NCBI GenBank assembly: GCA_937958185.1
Contig: CALFFN010000027.1
Location: 1 to 64,000 of the forward strand
DNA: 64,000 nt
Reading direction: 5' to 3'
Source: an uncultured Neglectibacter sp.
GTDB lineage: Bacteria > Bacillota > Clostridia > Oscillospirales > Acutalibacteraceae
Shown here: positions 40,086 through 48,541 of the stretch, piece after piece
Layout of the letters: every line of letters starts with the position of its first letter
Position numbering within the stretch: position 1 is the stretch's first letter
The notes under the pieces: generated by a model
The model's input: only the letters and a program-made list of their open reading frames with translations
The model's database searches: none
What the model was told of the DNA's origin: nothing
Program-made: the position numbers and the translations under genes

Positions 40086-40429
40086 TGGCGAGAATCGAAC
40101 TCGCGTCCGAAAAAGGATCACCGGGGCTTTCTACGAGCGTAGCTTATCCTTTGAGATTCCCCCGACCCGGCGCTGAAAAGCAGGCTCCGAGCTTCGGTAG
40201 CCTTTTGGGGTCATGGCAGGGCGAAAGGCGGCGCGCCTGCTCACGTTCACCGCTCATCGACGCTCTTATCCCGACCGCGGTGCTTCGGGTAAGAACGGCT
40301 GCTTAATTAAGCAGCAACAGCAACAGTATTGTTGTCGTTTAATTTTAAAAGTTTGCGGATTTTATCGCAGCTCCGCACTGCGGCTCGCTTACCAGGGCTC
40401 TCCTTCCCCGTCGAAACCTTTACATCCCC
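40077..40429 (-). ncRNA. ssrA: Transfer-messenger RNA
   Basis: A 353-base tmRNA. The 5' end GGGGATG pairs with CATCTCC before the encoded ACCA 3' end; the T-arm reads GCGAGTTCGATTCTCGC. The tag frame ends N-D-N-N-T-V-A-V-A-A and stops at TAATTAA (coding end near 40304). Aligned to E. coli tmRNA, the resume codon position holds TTA, so the first template-encoded residue may be Leu in place of the usual Ala. It rescues stalled ribosomes with SmpB, encoded 3.6 kb away on the same strand. Confidence 0.95.
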
Positions 40430-40436
40430 GAATTTA

Positions 40437-40508
40437 GATGTTAGTTGTTAGATATTAGTCGTTAGAGAAGGGCATTTTCTAACAACTAACGACTCATCGC
40501 TAATAACT
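40437..40508. repeat. Family a repeats in the tmRNA precursor leader
   Basis: GATGTTAGTTGTTAG, ATATTAGTCGTTAG and the inverse CTAACAACTAACGACT fill the space between the ssrA promoter and the mature 5' end. AGTCGTTAG and CTAACGACT can form a hairpin in the precursor. Confidence 0.65.
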
Positions 40509-40511
40509 GCT

Positions 40512-40540
40512 ATTATAGACGCTTTACGTTGCTTTTACAA
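40512..40540 (-). promoter_or_regulatory. Sigma-A promoter of ssrA
   Basis: TTGTAA (40540-40535), 17-base spacer and perfect TATAAT (40517-40512) on the minus strand, start near 40505, about 76 bases before the mature tmRNA. Confidence 0.8.
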
Positions 40541-40560
40541 GTGGAAATTGTCGGGAACAT

Positions 40561-40998
40561 TCAGAAAAAGCGAACCTTTATGGTTTCACACAAAGCGGCA
40601 GCGTCGCCTGTAACGCCGTTGAAACGGTAATCATAGCTGCCATTTTCAAAAATCCCATGCTTTTTCTCCAGCATAATTGCAACAGGGGCGGGAAGATTTC
40701 CATGCATTCTGGTCTTGAAGCGCTCCTTTATGGTTTCAATATCCGCGTACACAAGTATGGTAATGCTTCCTTCCGGCAGGAATGCAATCTGTTCCGGCTC
40801 GGAGATCACATAAATCATATTCCCGCCGTTCAGCGCCTGCTGGAGCTTTTCCTGAAACAGCGCCTTTGCTTCACTTTCGCTTCTTGCCATTCTGAGATAA
40901 TCCTTCCCCGTGATGATATCAGCGCCAATGACCTTCTTCAGCTCATTTGCAAGGGTGGATTTCCCACTGCAATTCTCACCAATGATCCCAATTACCAT
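40561..40998 (-). CDS. P-loop kinase-like ATPase
   Basis: A 145-residue protein with Walker A GENCSGKST and overall shape of a small nucleoside/shikimate-kinase-like P-loop protein (VIGIIGENCSGKSTLANELKKVIGADIITG). The phosphate acceptor is unknown. ATG 40998 follows GGGAGAG. It is last in a minus-strand chain of small genes (43992 to 40561) with short gaps. Confidence 0.75.
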   Translation of the reverse strand: MVIGIIGENCSGKSTLANELKKVIGADIITGKDYLRMARSESEAKALFQEKLQQALNGGNMIYVISEPEQIAFLPEGSITILVYADIETIKERFKTRMHGNLPAPVAIMLEKKHGIFENGSYDYRFNGVTGDAAALCETIKVRFF

Positions 40999-41034
40999 GC
41001 TTCTCTCCCACTCGCTTTCCCTTCAGAAAACCTC

Positions 41035-41739
41035 TTAAAAAACAGAACACAATTCCTCTAGGCCGTGAATTTCATACTCCGGCTGACCTATCTCCTCCGG
41101 CAACTCAAAAAACGGATTGGACGGGAACCAGACGGCAGGCATATGCGCCTGATGGGCGCACAGCACATCAAAGGGGTGGTCGCCTACATAGATGCTGTTT
41201 TCCCGGGGAACGCCAATATCGTGACAGGCAAGCTCCAGAATTTTGGGGTCAGGCTTGTAGAGATTTACCTCTTCGGAAATGACGATACTGTCAAAATAGT
41301 CCGTAAGCTTCAGCGTAGACAAGGTTTCCCTGACCTGCGGGCGATTGTTGCTGACAATCCCCAAAAAATACCCTTTTGCTTTCAAGTAAGCCAGGGTTTC
41401 TCCGGCGTGGGGCGTTGCCTGATATTCTATCGGGTACTTTCCGTGCAGAACCGGCAGAAGCCGGTCAGCCAGCTCCTCGTCTATGGGCAAAAACCGGCGG
41501 TAGGCGGAAAGCACCCCCGCAAGAAATTCCTCGTCGCTGGCACGCACGCCGGTCTCGTTCTCCTTTTGTATCTGCCTACCTACCCAAAGCTCGCTTGCCG
41601 CGTATGCTTTTTCTACCGTTTCCACAGATATTTCGGGAGAAACAGGGCGTACCAACTCCCACACCTTTTCCGGCAAAGACGGCCTCTTTAACAAGAGCGT
41701 ATTGTCCAGATCGAACAAAACACAGGAGACTCTTTGCAT
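41035..41739 (-). CDS. HAD-family hydrolase
   Basis: A 234-residue haloacid-dehalogenase phosphatase. Motif I is FDLDNTLLL, motif II is VSNNR, motif III lies around NLYKPDPKI, and motif IV is YVGDHPFD. A helical cap occupies about residues 20-95. Substrate is unknown; the architecture resembles phosphoglycolate-phosphatase-like members. ATG 41739 with GGAGGGA is chosen over an earlier in-frame ATG. Confidence 0.9.
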   Translation of the reverse strand: MQRVSCVLFDLDNTLLLKRPSLPEKVWELVRPVSPEISVETVEKAYAASELWVGRQIQKENETGVRASDEEFLAGVLSAYRRFLPIDEELADRLLPVLHGKYPIEYQATPHAGETLAYLKAKGYFLGIVSNNRPQVRETLSTLKLTDYFDSIVISEEVNLYKPDPKILELACHDIGVPRENSIYVGDHPFDVLCAHQAHMPAVWFPSNPFFELPEEIGQPEYEIHGLEELCSVF

Positions 41740-41756
41740 AGCTATCCCTCCATGGA

Positions 41757-42680
41757 TCACCGTGGCTTTTTGAAATGCAGCCAATGGATGCCGTCTTCAT
41801 ATCCAATTCTGCTATAAAACGTATTGCCACCGCCGGTCATGATCTCCGCGCCAAGGGGCTTCAATGTTTCGTAGTGTCTGGAAAGTGCTGCCGCTGCAAG
41901 CCCTTTCCTGCGATACTTTGGGATCGTACAAAGCGGTTCCATGTATGCCAGCTTGTTTTTGGGGACCCACCACATGCCAGAAAAGCAGGCATATTCCCCC
42001 TGCTCGTCCGCAATTATCACATTGTACTCATAGGTCGCGTGAGGCGGCGGAGCCAGGAAAGAGCCCAATATCTCGCTATATGATTTGGCGGGGGTAAACT
42101 CTGTGCCCTGTTCCTCTTCCCACCAGTTTTCAAACGCGCCCTCGTCTTCGTGATCAAAACCCTTCCAGGTACAAACAGCCAGCTTCAGGGGGTCGCATTT
42201 TTGGGAATCCACAAAATGAAACCCCTCCGGCAGCGGATACCGCAGTTCTGTTTTCCGAAAATCGCAGATCAGATCAACGTTTTCATAAGATACTTCATAT
42301 CCTCTTTTTTGAACAACATCAAGAAACGCGCTTTGCCCGCTGAACAGAACCAGCTCCTGTTCATTTCTAAAATTGGGCATATTGTTTTCCGCGTATTCTA
42401 CCATTTCCTCCGCCAGCTCTTCGTAGCCCGGCCGAAGATTAAAAAAGATATGGGTAACGGGGGCTTCATAAAAAACAAAACCAACCGCTTTTCCCCCGTC
42501 GAGCCAAAGCCTGTTTAAGTGCAAATAGGACTTGTTCATCCACGAGGACGTAACGGCATATTCAAAAAATGGCGCCGCCGCGCCATTGGCGAAAAAATGC
42601 CCGTAAGTGTCCTCCATAAAATCCCATACCATTTGCATATCTGTCAGGATCTGGAATTGCTTTGTCTTGATTCGTCCCAT
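41757..42680 (-). CDS. GNAT-family N-acetyltransferase, two-domain
   Basis: A 307-residue protein. The C-terminal ~140 residues form a GNAT domain with the acetyl-CoA loop CTIPKYRRKGLAAAALSRHYETL. The N-terminal half (about 1-160) looks like a degenerate second GNAT-like domain (ELVLFSGQSAFLDVVQKRGYEVSY). ATG 42680 has AAGGAG upstream. Acceptor unknown. Confidence 0.85.
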   Translation of the reverse strand: MGRIKTKQFQILTDMQMVWDFMEDTYGHFFANGAAAPFFEYAVTSSWMNKSYLHLNRLWLDGGKAVGFVFYEAPVTHIFFNLRPGYEELAEEMVEYAENNMPNFRNEQELVLFSGQSAFLDVVQKRGYEVSYENVDLICDFRKTELRYPLPEGFHFVDSQKCDPLKLAVCTWKGFDHEDEGAFENWWEEEQGTEFTPAKSYSEILGSFLAPPPHATYEYNVIIADEQGEYACFSGMWWVPKNKLAYMEPLCTIPKYRRKGLAAAALSRHYETLKPLGAEIMTGGGNTFYSRIGYEDGIHWLHFKKPR

Positions 42681-42693
42681 ATAGTTCTCCTTC

Positions 42694-43062
42694 TTAATGA
42701 ATCGGCTTTCCAAGATGCTTGTCCTGCCGCCACTGGGGCGCAGGACCATCGTCGCCCCAATACTCGTCCATGGAGCGTATCCTTCCATTTTGCACTCTGA
42801 TAAAGGAAGTGACATGAAAAGAAGCGGAACCGTCCACAGGATAGACATGGACTACCGTGACGATCATATCGTCAAAAAAATGCTTCCGCTGGATTTCCCC
42901 CGCCCACTGACCGGGGTATTCACAGTTGGCGCGAATGTATTCTTCCACAGTAAAATGCTCGTTGGTACAGTGCCAGTTTACAAAAGCGCCCTCATGAAAG
43001 TATGCTCTAAGCGCTTCCGCGTCCTGCCGCAACACATCTGCCCAAAACTGCTCAATATCCAT
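42694..43062 (-). CDS. SnoaL/NTF2-like fold protein
   Basis: A 122-residue cone-shaped alpha+beta protein: WADVLRQDAEALRAYFHEGAFVNWHCTNEHFTVEEYI, then beta strands ending GRIRSMDEYWGDDGPAPQW. This is the SnoaL-like polyketide-cyclase or nuclear-transport-factor-2 fold, often a small hydrolase, isomerase or ligand-binding protein. The ribosome binding site is a strong GGGGGAGACAGGG. Confidence 0.8.
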   Translation of the reverse strand: MDIEQFWADVLRQDAEALRAYFHEGAFVNWHCTNEHFTVEEYIRANCEYPGQWAGEIQRKHFFDDMIVTVVHVYPVDGSASFHVTSFIRVQNGRIRSMDEYWGDDGPAPQWRQDKHLGKPIH

Positions 43063-43095
43063 TCCCTGTCTCCCCCTTGCGGCTCCCCGTCCTTG

Positions 43096-43509
43096 TCAGT
43101 TCCCCAGAGGGATACCTTTCGCGTCCACATTGATGGAGCCTACCAGGATCATGATGGCCTCAATGAAGCTCCAGATTTCGGAAACGAGCGCGAGAACGCC
43201 GCAGCTCAAAACGGTCAGCAGGAGCTGGGCTACCGCCTTCCCCGTGTAGCCGAGATAAAAATTGTGCACCCCGAAGCAGCCCAGGAAAATCCCCAGCAGC
43301 CCGGCGGCGATTTTGGATTTCTGCTGTCCGGGGTAAACATAGGGCATCGCGTTCAGCGCCACGCCGCAATTCAGGCAGACCGCCGCTCCCGGCATGGTCT
43401 GGGCGCCGCAGTTGGGGCAGAAATTCACCCCTGTTCCCACAGCCGCGCCGCAATGGACGCAGACCGCCGCGTTTTCATAAATTTCTCCACCGCAATTTCT
43501 GCAAAACAT
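43096..43509 (-). CDS. Double zinc-ribbon TM2-domain membrane protein
   Basis: A 137-residue protein with two zinc ribbons at the N-terminus (CRNCGG..CVHCG and CPNCG..CLNCG), then a TM2 domain with two transmembrane segments (AGLLGIFLGCFGVHNFYLGYTGKAVAQLL). The second ATG (43509) is chosen as start because AGGAGA is only one base from the first. Function unknown; such proteins are widespread in Firmicutes. Confidence 0.85.
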   Translation of the reverse strand: MFCRNCGGEIYENAAVCVHCGAAVGTGVNFCPNCGAQTMPGAAVCLNCGVALNAMPYVYPGQQKSKIAAGLLGIFLGCFGVHNFYLGYTGKAVAQLLLTVLSCGVLALVSEIWSFIEAIMILVGSINVDAKGIPLGN

Positions 43510-43566
43510 ACCCATTCTCCTTTGGAATCTATTTTTTAATGGAATCCCCGTGAGGATACCGTTTCC

Positions 43567-43992
43567 TTACTGGCTTTTTTCCCTGTCCGCCCGAAAAGCG
43601 TCCATGTTCTTTTTGCAGCTGTATGCTTCCATCAGCTTTTCATCTTCCCAGGTCCACAGCTTTTCAACATCTATCATGCGGGCGATCTCCTCCGGGGAAG
43701 GCTCTGCGGGAAAATCCTTGCAGGGATAGCTTTCACAGTACCCGCAATGCTCCAGCCCCTTTTCCATCACACATTTCCGGGTTTTGCAGTTTCTATCGAA
43801 AAAAACTGCGTCCGTTCGCTCGCAGGAACAACCGTCACAAATAATCTCAGCGGGATCAGCATGGAAAAGCGGGTTCTGCTTTTTCCACACGGCACAGATT
43901 TCTTCCCGTCTGTCCTCTTTCTCTGTATTAGGGCGGTAAATCAGGCACAGGTCGCATCGCATACCGCATTTTGAAAAAACCTTTTTCTCCAT
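43567..43992 (-). CDS. DUF3795 domain protein
   Basis: A 141-residue cysteine-rich cytosolic protein: CGMRCDLCLIY, CDGCSCERTD, CKTRKCVMEKGLEHCGYCESYPC. The cysteine pattern fits DUF3795, a presumed zinc-binding family with no known activity. Confidence 0.85.
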   Translation of the reverse strand: MEKKVFSKCGMRCDLCLIYRPNTEKEDRREEICAVWKKQNPLFHADPAEIICDGCSCERTDAVFFDRNCKTRKCVMEKGLEHCGYCESYPCKDFPAEPSPEEIARMIDVEKLWTWEDEKLMEAYSCKKNMDAFRADREKSQ

Positions 43993-44064
43993 TCCGGCCT
44001 CTCCCTTTCAGCAACGGTATCTTTACACATTTAATCGGAGCGCTTCTCTCCCCGGAAAAAGCGC

Positions 44065-44532
44065 TTACCGGTTCCGCTCCTTCAGTTCCCGCTCGATGTT
44101 CCGCTGAGCGTCCCGCTTTGCCATGTCGGCGCGCTTATCATAGTTTTTCTTACCCTTGCAAAGCCCTACCTGCACCTTGACCCGGCTATCCTTAAAGTAC
44201 AGGGACAGCGGAATTAAGGAATAGCCCTGCTGTTTGACGATCCCATACAGCCGCAGGATCTCCCGCTTGTGCATGAGCAGGCGGCGCACCCGCATGGGGT
44301 CCCGGTTGAAGATATTGCCGAAATCGTAAGGGCTGATATGGCAGCCGTTTAGCAGCATTTCACCGTCCACCACGGAACACCACGCGTCCTTCAAATTCGC
44401 CCTGCCCTGCCGGAGGGATTTTACCTCCGTGCCCACAAGCTCGATCCCGGCTTCAAAGCTTTCCTCCACGAAATAATCGTGGTAAGCTTTTTTGTTTTGC
44501 GCAATGGTTTTCGTATTCGATTTTGCGGGCAT
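44065..44532 (-). CDS. smpB: SsrA-binding protein
   Basis: A 155-residue SmpB that binds tmRNA and places it in the ribosomal A site for trans-translation. Motifs: AYHDYFVEESFEAGIELVGTEVKSLRQG, NGCHISPYDFGN and the basic C-terminal tail (KKNYDKRADMAKRDAQRNIERELKER). ATG 44532 follows AAGGAGG. It shares a strand with ssrA 3.6 kb downstream. Confidence 0.97.
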   Translation of the reverse strand: MPAKSNTKTIAQNKKAYHDYFVEESFEAGIELVGTEVKSLRQGRANLKDAWCSVVDGEMLLNGCHISPYDFGNIFNRDPMRVRRLLMHKREILRLYGIVKQQGYSLIPLSLYFKDSRVKVQVGLCKGKKNYDKRADMAKRDAQRNIERELKERNR

Positions 44533-44544
44533 AGACGCCTCCTT

Positions 44545-44578
44545 TTTAGACGCTGGATACTGGATACTGGATCAGGAC
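44545..44578. repeat. Family b short repeat
   Basis: ACGCTGGATACTGGATACTGGATCAGGACAAG upstream of smpB. The GGACAAGRGC tail is shared with 16494-16515, and the core matches 16482 and 50379. Confidence 0.6.
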
Positions 44579-44587
44579 AAGAGCATT

Positions 44588-44770
44588 TTAATAACGAAGA
44601 ACAAAATAGATCACATACGCCCAGCTTAAAAGCCCGTGAACGATCGCCCAGCCCACGGAATGCCATGTGGTATAGCTGATGACCATTGCCAGCGCGCTGC
44701 CGAAGGTGATCCCTGTCTTCACGGTTTTTTCGATTGCGTTTTTACTTTTTCCCTGCGGATATTCGGACAT
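44588..44770 (-). CDS. Small membrane protein, 60 residues
   Basis: Started at ATG 44770 with AAAGGGAAT upstream. A polar N-terminus (SEYPQGKSKNAIEKTVKTG) is followed by one or two hydrophobic segments ending in FVLRY. Related short proteins occur in clostridia without known function. It lies 22 bases after the CPBP protease gene, so it is probably co-transcribed. Confidence 0.65.
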   Translation of the reverse strand: MSEYPQGKSKNAIEKTVKTGITFGSALAMVISYTTWHSVGWAIVHGLLSWAYVIYFVLRY

Positions 44771-44792
44771 AGAAATTCCCTTTCCCACTAGG

Positions 44793-45545
44793 TTATGCCT
44801 TTTGGCAAGTTTTTTTGAAAATGAAACAGCCGGCAAGAACGACCGCTAACATGGCAATATTGTACACCGCCGGCGCTAAAAAGCACACATTAAAAATCAT
44901 ATGGCAAAGGGCGGCGGACAAAAAGCTCCGGCGGTGGAGATACAGCTTTCCCAAAACCACCCCGACCAGAACAGCCCAAATCCATAATTGCACCTGCTGC
45001 ACTGCGGGCAGCCCGTGTGCCGTCCACATGGGAATGTGCCAAAACGCCCAGGCAATTCCCCCTATCAGCAGAGATTTTCCCTCTTTCCCGCCTTCCGCCA
45101 GGCGCCGCAGGAAAAAGCCGCGCCATGCCGCTTCTTCCAGAAACGCCGTACACAACAAATAGATACAGGTGCCTGCAAGGGCAGGAACAGAGGGATAGGT
45201 ACTGCCGTACACATTCGTTTTGGAGAAAAAGGAATAGGCAAGCGTCGTAAAAAAGCCAACTGGAACAACGGTTGCACAAACGAGGAGCTCTTTGCGGGAA
45301 AACCCGGTCACGCCCTCCCTCCAAAAGCTCAAAAAGCGGCGCTCATGCAGCAGAAAGGCTGTGGAAATCAGCATTGGCACAAAAATGAAACCATTTTTCA
45401 AGTACAGGAGCGCTTCAGGAACATCAGCGCCGCCCTGCTGCAAGATCTGCGGAAGATAGCAAAGAGCAGAGAGGGCATATGTCAAAAGCAGCCACAAAGC
45501 CAGCTTTCCCCTGCCGCTCGCAGTTCCTGCGGGACAAGAGATCAT
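44793..45545 (-). CDS. CPBP-family intramembrane metalloprotease
   Basis: A 250-residue polytopic protein with the CAAX/Abi motifs EEAAWRGFFLRRL, WAFWHIP and CHMIFN, all needed for the glutamate/histidine active site. Bacterial members are linked to bacteriocin self-immunity or peptide processing. Its ATG overlaps the recR stop (ATGA), an unusual partner for a recombination gene. Confidence 0.88.
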   Translation of the reverse strand: MISCPAGTASGRGKLALWLLLTYALSALCYLPQILQQGGADVPEALLYLKNGFIFVPMLISTAFLLHERRFLSFWREGVTGFSRKELLVCATVVPVGFFTTLAYSFFSKTNVYGSTYPSVPALAGTCIYLLCTAFLEEAAWRGFFLRRLAEGGKEGKSLLIGGIAWAFWHIPMWTAHGLPAVQQVQLWIWAVLVGVVLGKLYLHRRSFLSAALCHMIFNVCFLAPAVYNIAMLAVVLAGCFIFKKTCQKA

Positions 45546-46141
45546 AACTCCTGCCTCCCTTGCATGGCGCGCTGCAAGGTCACCTCGTCGGCGTATTCCA
45601 AATCGCCGCCTACGGGAATGCCGTAAGCAAGGCGGGTCACCTTCACGCCCAGGGGCTTTAAGAGGCGGGAAAGATACATGGCGGTGGCTTCCCCCTCTAC
45701 CGTGGGATTTGTCGCCATAATGACCTCACTGACGGTGCCGTCGATACGCGCCAGAAGCTCCTTGATATGGAGCTGGTCAGGTCCAATGCCGGACAGCGGG
45801 GAAATCGCGCCGTGAAGCACGTGGTACTGGGCATTATATTCCCCTGCCCGCTCTAAGGCGAACACGTCCTTGGGCTCCTCCACCACGCAGATGACGGACT
45901 TGTCCCGCAGGTCGTTGCGGCAGACCGGGCAAAGGTCGCTGTCGGTCAGATTGCAGCAAACGCTGCAATAATGTATTTTCTCGTGGGCTTCCACAATGGC
46001 GGCGGCAAAGCTTTCCGCGTCCTCCCTGGACATATCCAGCACATGATATGCCAGGCGCTGGGCATTTTTATGCCCGATGCCCGGCAGGCTCTCGAATTTT
46101 TCCACCAGCCCCTCCAACGGGGGCACATGATACCCCGCCAT
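45542..46141 (-). CDS. recR: Recombination protein RecR
   Basis: A 199-residue RecR. HhH region FESLPGIGHKNAQRLAYHVL, a C4 zinc finger (CSVCCNLTDSDLCPVC) and a Toprim domain (VICVVEEPKDVFALERAG..MATNPTVEGEATAMYL). It acts with RecO/RecF in gap repair. The start overlaps the ybaB stop by one base. Confidence 0.97.
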   Translation of the reverse strand: MAGYHVPPLEGLVEKFESLPGIGHKNAQRLAYHVLDMSREDAESFAAAIVEAHEKIHYCSVCCNLTDSDLCPVCRNDLRDKSVICVVEEPKDVFALERAGEYNAQYHVLHGAISPLSGIGPDQLHIKELLARIDGTVSEVIMATNPTVEGEATAMYLSRLLKPLGVKVTRLAYGIPVGGDLEYADEVTLQRAMQGRQEL

Positions 46142-46479
46142 CAGAACATTCCGCCGCCGGACACGGCAGCCATTTTTTCTTCTTTCTCCTGATTGGCGGC
46201 GCGGAGCGCTTCGTTGACGGCGGCGGTCACCAGATCGCCCAGCATTTCCGCGTCGTCAGGGTCGATGACCTCCGGCTTGATCTCCACGGTCTTCACTTCC
46301 AGCTTGCCGGTAACAGTTGCCTTCACGGCGTCGCCGCCGGAGGTGGCGGAATATTCCTTTTCTTCCAGCTCCGCGGTGATCTCCGCGATCTGCTCCTGCA
46401 TTTTCTGCGCCTGCTTGGCAAGCTGCTGCAAATTGGCTGCGCCGCCTCCGCCGTAGCCCTGAGGTAATCTAGCTTTCAT
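46141..46479 (-). CDS. YbaB/EbfC nucleoid-associated protein
   Basis: A 112-residue DNA-binding protein (LAKQAQKMQEQIAEITAELEEKEYSATSGGDAVKATVTG). The dnaX-ybaB-recR order is conserved across bacteria. Confidence 0.95.
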   Translation of the reverse strand: MKARLPQGYGGGGAANLQQLAKQAQKMQEQIAEITAELEEKEYSATSGGDAVKATVTGKLEVKTVEIKPEVIDPDDAEMLGDLVTAAVNEALRAANQEKEEKMAAVSGGGMF

Positions 46480-46496
46480 AATGTTCCAGTCCTTTC

Positions 46497-48356
46497 TTAA
46501 AACGGTATGGTCAGTTCCTCCGGGGGTTCTTCCCCGGCGGGCGTTTCTTCCTGAATTTCAATGCCGGAATCCTTTGCCCGGCGGGTCAGCTCCTCCAGGG
46601 GGTCGGCTTCCTCCCCAGTCTCCTCCCTGCGGTAGGGTCCCAGCCGGTAGGTGCGCCCCGTCACGTGACGGATCGCTTCCCGCATTCGGTCCCTCTGCTC
46701 CGGGCGCTTCAACAGTTCAAAGGCGATCTCCGGGGCGTCGATCAGCATATAGTCCCCGTTGACATAGGCGGCGGAGCCGGAAAACGCCATGGCAACGCTT
46801 TTGGTGGAATTTTTTATCACCTGCAAAATCTCCGGCCAGTCCCGGAACCGCTGGGCCTCCGCCGACAGCGCCCGGATATCCACCGTGGGCTGGGGCTTTG
46901 CCGCCGGGGGTGGGGAAACGGGCTTTTTCTGCTCCGCTTCCGGGGGCTCCGGGGGCAGGGGAGCCTGATCGAACGTATCGGTTTCCGGTGGAAGCTCCGG
47001 CTCAGGGATTTTTTCCGGCTCCTGCGCGGGTTCCTCCGGGTCGGGCGGCAGGGGGATTTCCTCCGCTTTTGGCTCCGGCGAAAGCTGCTCCGGCTCGCGG
47101 GAAATTTCTTCCACTTTCGGCTCCGGCGAAAGCGGCTCAACCGGGGGCTGTTCCACGGCGGGCTGAGAAACAGGCTTCAAAGTCTCCTGCGCCGGAGCAG
47201 GCTGCAATCTTTGCCGGGGAGGAGCGCCGCTTTCCAGCGCTTCCAGCCGCCGGAGCAGCGCGTCCGGGGTGGTATCCAGCTCTGGGGAGCAAAGGCGCAC
47301 AAATGCCATTTCCAGCTGTGCCCGCTGGTTCCCATAGCGCATTTTATTCAGGGTTTCTTCAAAAGTATCCAATCCATGCAGAATGGTGGACAGGCTCATT
47401 GCCAACGCCTGACGGTTCATGGTCTCCCATTCCCCGGCGGAGACCGTCACCAGCCCGGACGCGTCCCGCATGGTCTTGATGAGCATTAAGCCCCGGAAAT
47501 ATTCCGCCATTTCCTCGCACAGGCGGCTCATGTCCTTCGATTCCCGGTACAGCTCGTCGATAGCGCCCAAGGCGGCTGAAATGTCCCGCTCTGCCACTGC
47601 CTGCGCCAGGGTGGACAGATATTCCCTTGCCGCCACGCCTGCGGTGCGGTTCACGGTTTCCAATGTCACGTGGGCGTCACGCCCCAGGCACTGGTCCAAA
47701 AGCGACAGCGCGTCGCGCATGGCGCCGTCGGCAATGCGGGCGATGAGCAGGGCGGCGTCCCTGTCCAGCTGCGCCCCTTCTTCTCCTGCTACATATTCCA
47801 GCCGGTCGGCGATGGCCTCCGGGGAAATGCGGCGGAAATCAAAGCGCTGGCACCGGGACAAAATGGTGGGCAGCAGCTTGTGGACCTCGGTAGTCGCCAG
47901 AATAAAGATCACATGGGCGGGGGGCTCCTCCAGCGTTTTCAGCAGGGCGTTAAACGCCGCCACGGAGAGCATATGCACCTCGTCGATGATGTACACCCGA
48001 TATTTGGCAGTCGCCGGGGTGAAATTGGATTCTTCAATCAGGGAACGAATGCTGTCCACGCCGTTGTTGCTGGCGGCGTCGATCTCTACCACGTCCAGAA
48101 TGGAGCCGTCCTCCAGGCCCCGGCAGACCTCGCATTCGCCGCAGGGGTCGCCGTTCTGGGGATCCAGGCAGTTCACTGCCCGCGCCAGTATTTTCGCACA
48201 GGTGGTCTTGCCCGTCCCACGGGAGCCGGTGAACAGATACGCGTGGGCGATACGTCCGCGGGTCAGCTCGTTTTTCAGCGTGACCGTCACCTGGGGCTGA
48301 TCTACCACGTCCGCGAAAAAACGGGGACGGTACTTGCGATACAGAACCTTATACAT
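46497..48356 (-). CDS. dnaX: DNA polymerase III subunit gamma/tau
   Basis: A 619-residue clamp-loader subunit. The AAA+ domain has Walker A GSRGTGKTTCAKIL, a zinc module (CLDPQNGDPCGECEVC) and YIIDEVHML as Walker B. After about residue 370 comes a proline/glutamate-rich linker with near-repeats of EPLSPEPKVEEIS, then the tau-like C-terminal domain. ATG 48356 has GGGAGGT. No A-rich slippery site was noticed, so a frameshifted short form is not predicted. Confidence 0.96.
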   Translation of the reverse strand: MYKVLYRKYRPRFFADVVDQPQVTVTLKNELTRGRIAHAYLFTGSRGTGKTTCAKILARAVNCLDPQNGDPCGECEVCRGLEDGSILDVVEIDAASNNGVDSIRSLIEESNFTPATAKYRVYIIDEVHMLSVAAFNALLKTLEEPPAHVIFILATTEVHKLLPTILSRCQRFDFRRISPEAIADRLEYVAGEEGAQLDRDAALLIARIADGAMRDALSLLDQCLGRDAHVTLETVNRTAGVAAREYLSTLAQAVAERDISAALGAIDELYRESKDMSRLCEEMAEYFRGLMLIKTMRDASGLVTVSAGEWETMNRQALAMSLSTILHGLDTFEETLNKMRYGNQRAQLEMAFVRLCSPELDTTPDALLRRLEALESGAPPRQRLQPAPAQETLKPVSQPAVEQPPVEPLSPEPKVEEISREPEQLSPEPKAEEIPLPPDPEEPAQEPEKIPEPELPPETDTFDQAPLPPEPPEAEQKKPVSPPPAAKPQPTVDIRALSAEAQRFRDWPEILQVIKNSTKSVAMAFSGSAAYVNGDYMLIDAPEIAFELLKRPEQRDRMREAIRHVTGRTYRLGPYRREETGEEADPLEELTRRAKDSGIEIQEETPAGEEPPEELTIPF

Positions 48357-48412
48357 AAAGCCGGTCACCTCCCTGAAAAATCTGCCGGAAGAAAACATAA
48401 GGCAGTAGCCCG

Positions 48413-48536
48413 GTAGAATATGAGAACGGACAGGCGACCTGCATCGCCCGGAAGCATCCGCTTAATGCTGCTCGGTTCCCCGCCTGACATGGTTCACGGC
48501 GTTCCGCCGTACAGACCTGTCCGCTCCCATATTCCA
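48413..48536 (-). ncRNA. ffs: Signal recognition particle RNA, bacterial small type
   Basis: On the minus strand, GAATATGGGAGCGGACAGG at the 5' side pairs with CCTGTCCGTTCTCATATTC at the 3' side, closing a long hairpin. The conserved SRP54-binding segment GTGAACCATGTCAGGCGGGGAACCGAGCAGC lies in the apical part. It ends about 57 bases before dnaX, the usual location. End points are approximate. Confidence 0.88.
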
Positions 48537-48541
48537 CTGTT

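Noticed and set aside
39783..40306. Plus-strand frames across the tmRNA gene
   Set aside because: They are antisense to ssrA; the VVEMARIELAS-type product is a common false annotation over tmRNA and tRNA 3' ends.
46497..48356. Programmed frameshift producing a short gamma form of DnaX
   Set aside because: No A-rich slippery heptamer with a following hairpin was noticed in the linker region.
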